In this document: positions 1 to 9,804 of the stretch, piece after piece
Position numbering within the stretch: the first letter of the stretch is position 1
Layout of the letters: every line of letters starts with the position of its first letter
Position numbers and translations under genes: made by a program
The notes under the pieces: model-generated
The model's database searches: none
The model's input: only the letters and a program-made list of their open reading frames with translations
Told to the model about the DNA's origin: nothing
NCBI GenBank assembly: GCA_015680685.1
Contig: MNCI01015561.1
Coordinates: forward strand, 220,418 to 284,417
Length of the DNA: 64,000 nucleotides
Direction: 5' to 3'
Source of the DNA: Gnetum montanum
Lineage: Eukaryota; Streptophyta; Gnetopsida; Gnetales; Gnetaceae

Positions 1-706
1 AATAACAAAACTCATTTTACAAGCATCACCTTTGGAAAACTTATGCAATGCTTGGGGGTTAAGAATAAACTAACATCCTACCACCCTCAAGCTAACACTC
101 AAGTGGAGGTTATGAATAGGAAGATCACAAAAATAATAACAAGAACCATTATTAAATATAGGAGGAATTGGAACATAAAACTCAATTATGCCCTTTGGGC
201 CTACTACTCCACTTGAAAACTTCTTATTGGTTACTCTTCCTATAATCTTATGTATGAAAAACTACCAATAATTCCCATCCAAGATGAGTTCCATATACTT
301 TCAACAACTTATGACCTTTGCCTTGACCTTAGCCTAGCATAAATAGAAAGTTTATTGAATCTCAACGTGCTAGATGAGAATCGACTAGTGGCCTATCATC
401 TAATGAAGTGCGTAAGGCATTTAATAAACAACAACATGATCTTAGAATTAGGAAAGTAAAATTTCAACCAAGATATATGGTCCTATATTAGAATCTCATG
501 CATGTACCACAAAGAACTAAGTGCCAAATTTTGCGGAAAGGGCCTTATATTATCTATGAAACCTTTTCTTTTGGGGTCATGTTAATCTACCAAACTAAAA
601 GCCCCCCCCCCAAAAAAAAGCTACTGATCAACATGCAACAATTGAAACCTTTTCATGAACCCAAAATAGCCAATGATCAAAACACCTCAATGAATGAACA
701 AGCATG
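1..706 (+). pseudogene. A1 integrase C-terminal half (broken)
   Basis: Integrase inserts retroelement cDNA into the host genome. The frame starting at base 1 reads NNKTHFTS, the stretch around the second catalytic position of the DDE core, then MQCLGV and RKITKIITRT. It corresponds to the integrase of A2 at 7090-7810. A stop lies near 212 and another at 340. After a frame change the C-terminal GPY/F-like motif GPYIIYETFSFGVMLIYQ is read at about 541-596. The residue expected to be the second catalytic Asp is Asn (first codon). Not functional. Confidence 0.85.
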
Positions 707-2647
707 ATAAATTTTTCAAATCCCCTCCTTTCAACTCAGTCATGGAAAACATGGCCATCCATGCTGATCAAACAAAGTGGCTCCTCAATTTTTCATTTTT
801 TTCTATTTTTCATAATTTTTTATTTTACACTATTTTTAGTAGATTTTCTCTTTCTTAAATACTTTACAATTTCTTTTATATTTTACTTTATTCAATTTGG
901 AATTTTTTCTTATGTTTTCCTTTATTGCCACCAAGACTTAGTGCAACTATAGTTGTCAATTGATGGTGGTTTGTACTATAATGTTATTTGATTGCTAATG
1001 TCTAGATTCTATTTTTGAATTTTGATGTTGATAACTAAGGCATGCTTTCTTTCATGATAACAGGTAGTGATTCTATGTTATCCACCCATCCACGAAACTC
1101 TATGGTGCTCCCTTATTTTGGAAGTATAAGGTTCCTTCCTAAATAAAAATTTTAATGAATTTGTGACCTTGGTAGTTTCGAAGCTTGGAAAGGAATAAAT
1201 GAATAGACAAGGGTGTGACTTCAAAGGAATTTAATGCTCTTTGTACTTTCCTATCCTCTTGGGTGTTTAAGTATTTTCATGTATTTCTCACTATTCCACT
1301 ATCAACCAATAATAAAAAGAAAAATATTTACATGATGTGGTTCCCATCCAAATATCTCAAAAACATATAATGAAAATTCAAAGCACACCCCTTAGAAATA
1401 CATGTTACCCATTCTTGAAGGTTCCCTCTAACTAAGTCCCATTTCACTTTCTACTTTTCTTTTAGGAATGGTGATTGATTTGTGGGGATATTCTTGTGCC
1501 TTGAGGAGGTGAACGAGTATAAGCATGTCAATGCAAATTCATTGAATGTGGTTGATTTAATTTGGACTAAGGATGGATGATATCAAGTAATATTAACAAC
1601 AAATCCACAAGGGACTTCATGTGACCACGATACAAGATTCCATTCTACTCTTTATTAATCCATCCATGCTTTTCACAACTCACTTCACTACTATTTTTCA
1701 TGTTTGTTTTAATCTTTTTTTTATATGATCAAAGTTCTTTGATAGTTTGTTTGGTGATTTGGTCCTTACCTTACCATAACCATTAATTATCCATGGGAAC
1801 CATGAACTCCTTGGTTTGAGGACATGCAAGGGCATTAAAGGGCATGAGACTTCTATGGGGAGGACCCACTTGCATACTCCTTGGTTAAGCTAGTTAAGTC
1901 TCATATCTCATAAACATTTTTCTCTTTTAGATCTACAACATTCCATGTCAGTTACATCCAATTATGCACTCCATGAATTTTCTCTAAGAAAAATCTACTT
2001 TTTTGTGAATTATCTATCCATCTTCAAGCATTTCATGATATTCTCAACTCTGCTGGCTCCCTAAAAAATTTAATTTTATGTAGAAACTCTTTGTTTTTTC
2101 CCATATTTTTAATGAAAAAAAATTCTATCTTTTGACCATGTTGATGAAATCTCATTAATGCAACCAACCACATCAATGCAATCCAGTTGACATGGCACAA
2201 AAAATCTATAAATAGCATGATACTTAGCAAATTTATTATAATTTTCTCTTAAATAGGCAAGGAGTTTTTATAGTTTTCAAAGCCCAAAACCTTCCAAAGC
2301 CCATAACTTTCAAGCTTCTTGTCTAATTAACCTCATTCTTCAATTCTACAACTATTAGAGGTGAACTCTATGTCATAGGGGGCACAAACCTTAGGTTTTT
2401 GATGAAATTTTTTTCAAAATTTTTCTAACTTTTACAAGGTTTAACTAATAAAATAATATTAAAATCACTCATTCATGAGAGTTAAACATTTCCAACAAAA
2501 TCTAGTAGACACTAAAATGAAATCATATTTAAAAATTAAATCTACCATACAACATAACATAAGAGTAATTGATCCAAAGAGACAAGGTATCAAAAATGCT
2601 TAAGTTACACATCAAACACTAATTCTTAGTTATGTTGTAATTATAGA
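707..2647 (+). other. A1 long non-coding 3' region
   Basis: No coding sequence was recognised in this AT-rich stretch. Segments recur at the same relative place in A2 (7.8-9.4 kb), B (47.1-48.6 kb, minus) and E4 (32.6-34.6 kb), for example the block at 1804-1880 ending GGGGAGGACCCACTTGCA. It is therefore a conserved untranslated part of the element family. Confidence 0.7.
2371..2382 (+). promoter_or_regulatory. A1 internal polypurine-tract-like motif
   Basis: TGTCATAGGGGG matches the internal AGTCATGGGGG motif found at the equivalent place in A2, B and E4, which in turn copies the true polypurine tract just before the LTR in A2. A role as a second plus-strand primer is inference. Confidence 0.5.
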
Positions 2648-2900
2648 TGGCATCTAAACCTAAATTTCTATAGGAAGGAGGACCATCCCAACCGAGGGAC
2701 AAGTGGCCCAAAACTAGAAGGGGCCAACAACTAGAGCAGCCCCAGGAACAAGTAGCTAAAACACTTATAACAAGACCTCTTTAGGAGGAGCCCAAAGTGG
2801 AATCTATTCGACAAATTCCCAAAGCTAAAACAAAGTAATCCCACTAGGATGAAGCACTAGGGCCAAGGCAAAACCTTGAGGTCACATTAACAGATGTCTA
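2648..2900 (+). pseudogene. A1 3' ORF, N-terminal fragment
   Basis: An ATG at 2648 directly follows TTATGTTGTAATTATAG, which looks like a plant 3' splice site. The reading frame begins MASKPK and is polar and Gln/Arg-rich, with several stops. The first bases align with the start of the E4 3' ORF at 34627 (MAPKHGQQEG), including the splice-like site. The ORF is cut near 2.9 kb by the join to A2 gag. Function of the protein is unknown; in Athila-type elements this position is often called env-like. Confidence 0.55.
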
Positions 2901-2939
2901 CCTTAGATAAATCTAGTCAAAATGAATTCAACATTCTAT

Positions 2940-4150
2940 TCTCCAAGAGCTAAACTTTGGAACCTTCTCGTGGATCAACTATGCCATCTCGTGGATGGGC
3001 TTAAGCATGAAATGAGAAGAACCCTTGGGACTTATGCCCAAGGGAGACTATTCGAGCTTAGCACCCATCAAATTCAAAAACTATTAGAGCAAGTTGCTAA
3101 GGAAGAAGGTGAGATATAGAAGAGAGAAATTGTGGAAGAGTATAGCCAAGATCCTTCCCTCCAGAAGAGGGGAGTAATATTTTTTGAGGATGAAGAAGAG
3201 TCACCACTCGAAGAGATGGTGAATAGGAAAACTTTTTCTATCCAAAAGATGACATCAGAAGTTTCAACAAAAATAGATCAAATGTGGGATTCCTTAGATA
3301 ATAGATTTCAAACTGTTCTTAAAATAGTAGAGGAGTCTAGAGAGAAAGGTAGTGAGAAAAGAAAAAAGAAAGAGGTTGAACATGCACGTAGCAAGGGTAA
3401 GGGAAAAGTTGTCATCATTGAAGAGGTTGTGGATTTGGAAACAAAAAATGATAGTGGATGTGAGATATGTCAATATGATCATCCTAAGGAATGTTGCCCT
3501 GTAATCTCACATCTGCAGGAGTCTGGGGTATATGTACTTAACCCACAATTAAACTAAAGGAAAACACCCCAAAGGTTACCTTATCCTCAAGGTAACCCAA
3601 GGAAGTTCTATCAACCCTTAACATATTATCCCAATGGAACTCCACCACAACTGATTGAGCAATACCAATAGTGGCAACACCCACAATCATGGGGAATGCC
3701 ACCACCAATGCAACAGTATCCTTACTGGTAACCTGAACTGTATGGATATTACGTGTAGCAGTCAATCTTCTCACGTGACTCTACTAGTTACATCACTTCT
3801 CAACCTCACTACCAAACCTGCGAGTATTATGGGACACCCTCTTCTAGAGGTGATATTCCGCAAGCATATCATTCTTCTCATCCAACCACATCTCTTCTAC
3901 CAATAGCTCTACTACCACCTACTCCTACAATGCAAGGTGAAATCCCTACCCAGTTGTAGCAACGTAACGCCACGAGGGTTGTTAACTCACAACCTACTGT
4001 TGGTTCCAACAACCACATGAAGAAAAGACCTTTCTTTAAAACCAACAATCCAACCAAGCCTTTGCAATCACAAGCGGTTGATTCCTTAGATGCCTCGGTA
4101 TTAATCAAAACTTCAAAGCCCTCTTCAACCTAATCATCGCACTCAACGCA
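2940..4150 (+). pseudogene. A2 gag, C-terminal part (broken)
   Basis: Gag forms the virus-like particle. The frame reads RRTLGTYAQGR and LLEQVAKEEGE at 3018-3116, the same words as in gag of B (53.2-53.5 kb) and, more distantly, E4 (31.27 kb). A lysine/glutamate-rich linker follows, then a zinc-knuckle-like stretch CEICQYDHPKECC at about 3461-3499 with unusual Cys-His spacing. The tail is Pro/Gln/Tyr-rich. The N-terminal capsid region is missing, and stops occur at 3117 and after 3555. The frame from 2922 continues to the protease. Confidence 0.8.
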
Positions 4151-4157
4151 TACAATC

Positions 4158-4670
4158 ATGCTAACACATGTCGTCACTAATTGGATCAAAGTTGGCCATC
4201 TTCCCAGGAAATTCTCTAATATTGAGAGTCCTCTGATATACTTACAAATCGTTGGAAATGCATTGTGCAAGGCTCTTTTGGATTCAAGTTATGGTGTCAA
4301 CTTGATTTCTCAAGAAATGTACAAGGCCTGGAACTTGTCTCCATTGAAAAAGAGCAACATTCATCTAGAGTTGGCTGACCAGTCCATCACTATCCCATTG
4401 GGACTAGTGGAAGACATTGTTACCACTATTTGTGGGTGGTCGTACCTAGCTGACTTCCTAGTGATTCAGGTAAACAATGGTAAGGGGGACTTCCCAATCA
4501 TAATGAAAAGAGCATGGCTAAGCACCATCGACATATGCTTAGGAATTCATGATCTTTCCCTACAAATATCAAAGAAAAATACATTCAAAAAGATCAATAA
4601 GAAGAAAGTTCTATGCATCACATATAGTGACACAAGGTCTAATTGCGTGCAGAGGTCATGGTTTGTGTAA
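4158..4670 (+). pseudogene. A2 retropepsin-like protease
   Basis: The protease cuts the Gag-Pol polyprotein. This 170-codon open stretch is in the same frame as gag. It shows the retropepsin pattern ALLDSSYGVNLIS (the expected Asp-Ser/Thr-Gly is changed to Asp-Ser-Ser), a hydrophobic core, and IIMKRAWLSTID, matching the flap/C-terminal GRxWL motif of gypsy proteases (GRAWL in B). Loss of the active-site glycine suggests an inactive enzyme. Confidence 0.8.
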
Positions 4671-4802
4671 AGTTTAGCATTGCCTGCATGCAATTAGTGT
4701 GCACAAGTGATTAACATATAAAGATTCCTGTATGCAACAACCACACAACAGGAAGATACCCAGTGGCTAACAGCTCATCAAGAAAGTAGTTCACTCATAT
4801 GC

Positions 4803-6470
4803 ATGGAACCAACTGAGGGTTTGACTTGTGCTTACATCGATAGCATAGACACATTAGAGCAAGTCCACTGCCAACTTCCAAGTATTAACCTTGAAAATAT
4901 CAACTGGGGGAAGTTGAAAATCCCTGAGAAATTTAAGCAAGAGCTCCTCGAGCTGAAACCATTGCCCACTGATATGGAATACACGTTCCTTAAAAATGGA
5001 AAATCAGTAATTATCAATGCTAAGCTTGCTCCTCAACAAAAAGAAAAACTACTAAAGGTAATAAATAAATGGTCAAAAGCCTTTGCTTGGTCATATCCTG
5101 AATTAACTAGAATAGATCCTAGGATATGCCAACATAGAATTTACACTGACCCCTCCATGAAGCCTCGAAGATAACCACAGAGGCGACTAAACCCTAAGCT
5201 AAAGCAAGTAGTTAAGGAAGAAATCGAATAGCTTCTCAAGGCTAGGTTCATAAATCCCATTGCTGATAGTGAATGGGTTAGCCCCTTAGTTATTGTGCCT
5301 AAAAGGGAGGCAAATGGAGGGTGTGCATAGATTTCAGGCTACTAAATATGGAAACATTTAAAGATCATTTTCCATTGCCATTTGTCGACCAAGTCTTAGA
5401 AACCATCATAGGGCATTGCTATTATAGTTTTCTGGATGGATATAGTGGATATAACCAAATAAAAATAGCCCCAGAAGACCAAGCCAAGACTATGTTCACC
5501 AATCCTTGGGGAACATTCGCATACAAATAGATGTAGTTTGGCTTTTGCAATGCCCCTGCAACATTTTAATGACTAGTTCTAAGCATATTTCAATAACAAA
5601 TAGGGAATGATGTGGAGGTCTTTATGGATGACTTCTTCACTTATGGAGCAAACTTTGATCAAGCCTTGGACTGGTTGGAGCAAGTGTTAAAAAGATGTGT
5701 AGAAATCAATTTGAGGCTCAACTGGCAAAAAAAGCCATTTGATGGTCCAAGAAGGTGTAGTACTAGGACACAAAATCTCACACACAAGGATAGAGGTAGA
5801 CCTTGAGAAAATCAAAGTTATCCAAGGAATTACCTGTCAATTGAAAAATGTCAAAGATATTCGGTCATTCCTTGGATACACTAGCTATTATAGGAGATTT
5901 ATTGAGAACTTTTCAAAGGTTGCCAAACCATTGGTGGAATTAATAAAAAAGGATGTACCTTTCGAATGGACTAGGGAATGTGAACTAGCTTTCCAAACTT
6001 TAAAGCAGAAGCTAGTAGAAACACCCATTCTACAAGAAAACCATTCAATATCATAACTGATGCATCCAACTATGCCTTAGGAATCGTACATACATAGTTA
6101 GATGACCAGAAGTGTCCTTATTACATCAACTGTGCAAGTAGATGTATCGTTGGTGCACAACTTAATTACACTACCACAAAGAAAGAATTAATAGTTGTAG
6201 TGTTTCCACTACAAAAGTTTAGACAATATGTATTAGGATATAAAGTATATGTACATACAGATCATAGTGCAATCCAGTTCCTCATGAATAATCCAATGGT
6301 AAGCCCTCGTATCATACGATGGCTTGTAATCTTACAAGAGTTTGATCTTACGATGATCGATTGTAAAGGCACCTAGGACGTAGTTGTTAATCATTTATCT
6401 TGGTTGCGATGGGACAAAAAAGAAGATGAGTATCCGATTTTTGATTATTTCCCTGATGAATTCCTCTTTG
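4803..6470 (+). pseudogene. A2 reverse transcriptase and RNase H (broken)
   Basis: These domains copy the element RNA into DNA. The linker (QLPSINLENINWGKLKIP) runs into the RT N-terminus PELTRIDPRICQHRIY at about 5096-5143. MCIDFRLLNMETFKDHFPLP follows at 5321, with SFLDGYSGYNQI, and VEVFMDDF near 5615 is the catalytic motif. The connection reads SFLGYTSYYRRFIENFSK, then RNase H TDASNYALG near 6057 and VHTDHSAIQFL near 6250. Stops (for example 5172, 5528) and frameshifts near 5.3, 5.75 and 6.0 kb break it. B has the same domains less damaged. Confidence 0.9.
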
Positions 6471-6570
6471 CAGGTGTAGTGAATAATCAATCACCAATGG
6501 AGACAAACTGGTATAGTAGCATTCTTGCCTATCTCCTCATCCAACAAATACCACAAGAGTTATACCTTAA

Positions 6571-7810
6571 GAAGAAACAATAGTTTTCTCACAAAGCCAA
6601 GTACTTTATGGAAATCAATGGGCAACTTTACAAAGTGTGCCCCAATGGCCTGGTTCGATGGTGTGTTCCCGATATAGATCAACTAGGAGTTCTCCACAAC
6701 ACTCATGACGGTCCTTGTGGGGGTCATTATGTTGGGAGATGAACGGCCATCAAGATCTTACTTGCAAGATATTATTGGTCTACATTGTTTCAGGATGCCC
6801 ATCATTTCATCCAATCTTTTGAGCACTATCAATGTGATGGGGGAATGATTGCTAGAATGGAGGGTCCGCAACAATGGATCCAACCATTAAAACCCTTCGA
6901 CACTTGGGGAATTAATTTTATGGGGCCAATTACACCAAAGTCCAATAAAAAAGCTTATATTATTGTTACCATTGATTACCTAACAAAATGGGCCAAAGTA
7001 GCTGCTATTAAAGATTGTACATCATCTATAGCTACACGATTTATTCAACAAAAAATCATAAACAGGTTTGGTGTGCTACATGTACTTATTTCAAACAATG
7101 GTACACACTTCACAGGTGCAACTTTTCAGAAATTAATGCAATGCTTAGGGGTTGAGCATAAATTGACTACACCATACCACCCCGAAGTGAATGGTCAAGC
7201 AGAAGTCACCAACAGGGAGATTATGAAGATATTAACAAGAACGATTAGCAAGTTTATGCAAGACTGGAGCACTAAACTGAATGATGGTCTTTGGGCATAT
7301 TGCTCCACATGGAAACTTCCTACAGGCTACTCTCCCTATGAGTTAGTGTACGGTAAATTACCAATGCTTCCCATTCAAACTGAGCTCCGTATACTATCCA
7401 TGGCATGTGACCTCAACCTTGATCTTGATCTAGCATAGAAACAACAATTAGTAACCCTTAACTTGCTAGATGAAAATCGATTAGCTACCTTGTCATCTAA
7501 CGAATTGCAACAAGCCTTCAATAAACAACGTCATGACCTAAGAATTAGGAAAGTTAAATATCGGCTAGGAGATAAGGTTCTCTACTGGAATCCCACACAT
7601 GTGCCACAATGTACTAAATTTCAAACACTATAGGAAGGACCTTATATTATTTACACAACTTTTTCTTCAGGGGCCATGACAATATACAAACCGGAGAGCC
7701 TAGACAAGAAACTCTTGGTCAACATGCAACAAACCAAACCTTTTCATGAGCTTAGGATAGCTAGTACACATGCTACCTCTCTTGATGTACAATCCTACTC
7801 ACTATTTTAG
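6571..7810 (+). pseudogene. A2 integrase (broken)
   Basis: The zinc-binding N-terminus is read around HDGPCGGHY, but the two cysteines that read CERC in B are changed here (FEHY). The catalytic core is visible as GINFMGP (first Asp changed to Asn), LISNNGTHF (second Asp changed to Asn) and NGQAEVTNREI (Glu kept). The frame passes a stop at 7436 and continues through DENRLATLSSNE and RIRKVKYRLGDKVLYW to EGPYIIYTTFSSGAMTIY, a GPY/F-type C-terminal motif, ending at TAG 7808. Same length and order as in B and A1. Confidence 0.88.
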
Positions 7811-9197
7811 ATCTCCTCCTTCCAAGTTAGTTGTGGGGGAGATGGCCACCTATGCTAACCATTATAGCGACCCTCAGTTATTTTTGAATTTGTTTTACAC
7901 ATTTTTATTTTACATATTTTTTGTTTTACACATTCTTTCAACTTTTTTTATTTTTGTTTTACATCATCATTCATGTTTTTACTGTTTCTTTGTTTGCTTA
8001 ATTTACTTTTATTCATCATTTAATAAGTGCTCATGATGGTGGATTGAATTATATCATATTGATTGCTAATGTTTGGTTTTTACCTTTGAATTATGATGCT
8101 GATATTAAGGAATGGTTCTTTTGGTAAAATAGGAAATGAGACCATGTCGTCCACTCATCCATACAGCTCTATGATCTCCTTTGGCTTGGAAATGGACAAT
8201 CCTCTTTTTCTAAGTAAACTTGTTAAAGAATTAGTGGCTAGGTATTTTTTAAACCAAGGAAAGACTTAAAGGATGAAAAGGGTGTGACTTCAAGGGGATT
8301 TGATGCATTAGTGATGGCCATTCTCTTGGGTGCTTGGATGCTTTTTCTTGGATTTTTCGCCATTCTGACATTGTTCAAATATCAGGAAGTTAAGTGAATA
8401 AAAATAAGTCTTTGCATGGTGTGGTTCTCACGCAGAAACATAAAAAAAAAAGAAAGAAAAAAGAGAAAGAGGTGAGAATTCAAAGCACACCCCTTAGACA
8501 TAATAAAGCAATATGGGCTACAAGTGCTAGTTATGGCACTAGAAAGACATGTTACCCATGCTTGAAGGTTCCCTCTAACTAAGGCCCTTTGTTGCTTCCT
8601 ACTTCTCCATCTCACTCTCCTTAGGATGGTGGTTACTGTTTGTGGAAGCATTCTTATTGCCTCAAGAGGATGGATTGACCAAGTGTATTGATGCAAGGTC
8701 ACTGAATGTGGTTGGTTTGAGTATGGATTTGGGATGAGTTCTACTTGGTTGTCTTAACCATGAAATACACAAGGGGCTTTACACAACCTTGTTCTTGGGA
8801 TTCCATTCCATTCTCTCCTCTCCATCTTTCTTCCCATTTTCCACCTCATTGCCAATTTTATCATTAGTCCGTTCTGGGTTGATGCATTATTTTTCTTTGG
8901 TGAATTCTTGTGGGTAATTTTTAAACTCTTGCTTCCAAATGACATTCCTAGAGCCTACAGACTCTTTGGTTTGTGGGGTTTTTAGGGCATAAAGGGCATG
9001 AGCCTGCTTTGGAGAGGACCCACTAGCATTTCTTTTTGGTGCAATTGTTAACTTATTTGCCTTAAACATTTCCTGTAATCAATCTTTTCTTGTTTCATCC
9101 CCATCCATGACATCCATTTTATTGACGTTGTTGTTGATATTTTTCATCTTTCTTGTTCCTTATGTTTTTCCATCTTATAGCTACCGAAGGTTCACTC

Positions 9198-9211
9198 TTA
9201 GTCATGGGGGG
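9198..9211 (+). promoter_or_regulatory. A2 internal polypurine-tract-like motif
   Basis: TTAGTCATGGGGGG is nearly identical to the true polypurine tract next to the 3' LTR (CAGTCATGGGGGTA, 9789-9801) but lies about 600 bp upstream. It has counterparts at 2371, 34279 and 47294-47306 (minus). Use as a central polypurine tract is inferred. Confidence 0.55.
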
Positions 9212-9390
9212 CTTGGCACAAATTTTTCAATTTTCTCCATTTTACTAATTTCCTGACCCCTACACCTTGGGTAGTTGCTAGTGATAAATCTTTGAACTAG
9301 TTTGTGCCATAACCACAACTCAGCCAATGCGCTTCATATTGAGGCAAGCTATCAACTGCATTGTAGATTATCTATCCTTGCTCATTTGTA

Positions 9391-9408
9391 ATTGTGTTGT
9401 GTGTGCAG
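9391..9408 (+). promoter_or_regulatory. A2 putative 3' splice site before the 3' ORF
   Basis: A T/G-rich run ending in TGTGTGTGCAG sits directly before ATG 9409. The same arrangement (pyrimidine/T-rich run, AG, ATG) is kept at 2647, 34626 and 47084 (minus), so an acceptor for a spliced subgenomic mRNA is plausible. Confidence 0.45.
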
Positions 9409-9804
9409 ATGGTGATCATACAAATAATGGACTGGGCTTGGAGGAAGCACTCAGGATGGATTAGGACTAGAACATTTAAGAAAGGATCAAGTTTGGTGGC
9501 ATGGCTATGGATAAACAATAGAAGTCACAATCTTGGCATTGGCGGCAACACGCTCCATCTTCTTTCTCTCTCTTTTTTTCTCTTCAAGCTACCAAATAAA
9601 GGCTTGAATTTTATTTATGTACAAGTGTTCATCACAATGGTCATGAACACTAATGTTGTAATATGCTTATTGACTCATTCACTGGGCATGTTGAGTCTAT
9701 CATCCCATTCCACTATCAGTTGTCAATTAGTCAATAATCCCATACCTTCCCAATATTTTGTAAGGAACTCTAGGATGAGTTTTCATTCAGTCATGGGGGT
9801 ATGA
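9409..9804 (+). CDS. A2 small 3' ORF of unknown function
   Basis: From ATG 9409 the frame is open for 131 codons and ends just inside the 3' LTR. It begins MVIIQIMDWAW and contains a hydrophobic run LHLLSLSFFLFKL at about residues 52-64. B carries a homologue on the minus strand (46883-47083) that begins MAIIQTTDW and has a clearer hydrophobic segment, so the first ~65 residues are probably the ancestral protein and the rest a frameshifted extension. A membrane-anchored accessory protein is one reading; a chance ORF in a decayed element is another. Confidence 0.35.
   Translation: MVIIQIMDWAWRKHSGWIRTRTFKKGSSLVAWLWINNRSHNLGIGGNTLHLLSLSFFLFKLPNKGLNFIYVQVFITMVMNTNVVICLLTHSLGMLSLSSHSTISCQLVNNPIPSQYFVRNSRMSFHSVMGV
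9789..9801 (+). promoter_or_regulatory. A2 polypurine tract
   Basis: AGTCATGGGGGTA lies immediately before the TGATGAG start of the 3' LTR. The equivalent sites in E4 (37550-37562) and B (46719-46731, minus) have the same position. It primes plus-strand DNA synthesis in LTR retrotransposons. Confidence 0.75.

Larger units (their letters stand above)
1..2930 (+). mobile_element. A1: 3' portion of an Athila-like Ty3/gypsy element
   Basis: The window opens inside an integrase, continues into about 1.9 kb of AT-rich non-coding DNA and then into the first ~85 codons of a 3' ORF. All three parts line up in order with elements A2, B (minus strand, 47-49 kb) and E4 (32.6-34.9 kb). It stops near 2.9 kb, where gag sequence of a second copy begins without any LTR or primer-binding site between, so the 3' LTR is missing. 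Assignment to the Athila-like group is by similarity to A2 and B. Confidence 0.8.
7811..9408 (+). other. A2 non-coding region between integrase and 3' ORF
   Basis: There is no credible ORF here. T-rich tracts follow the integrase, then blocks conserved in A1, B and E4, notably 8950-9030 (ACTCTTTGG... GAGAGGACCCACTAGCA). The internal polypurine-like motif (9198-9211) and a splice-acceptor-like site (9391-9408) are listed separately. Confidence 0.75.

Noticed and set aside
704-952. 82-codon ORF rich in Phe/Ile/Leu at 704-952
   Set aside because: The T-rich tract after integrase gives hydrophobic translation by composition; the equivalent tract in A2 and E4 has no conserved frame.
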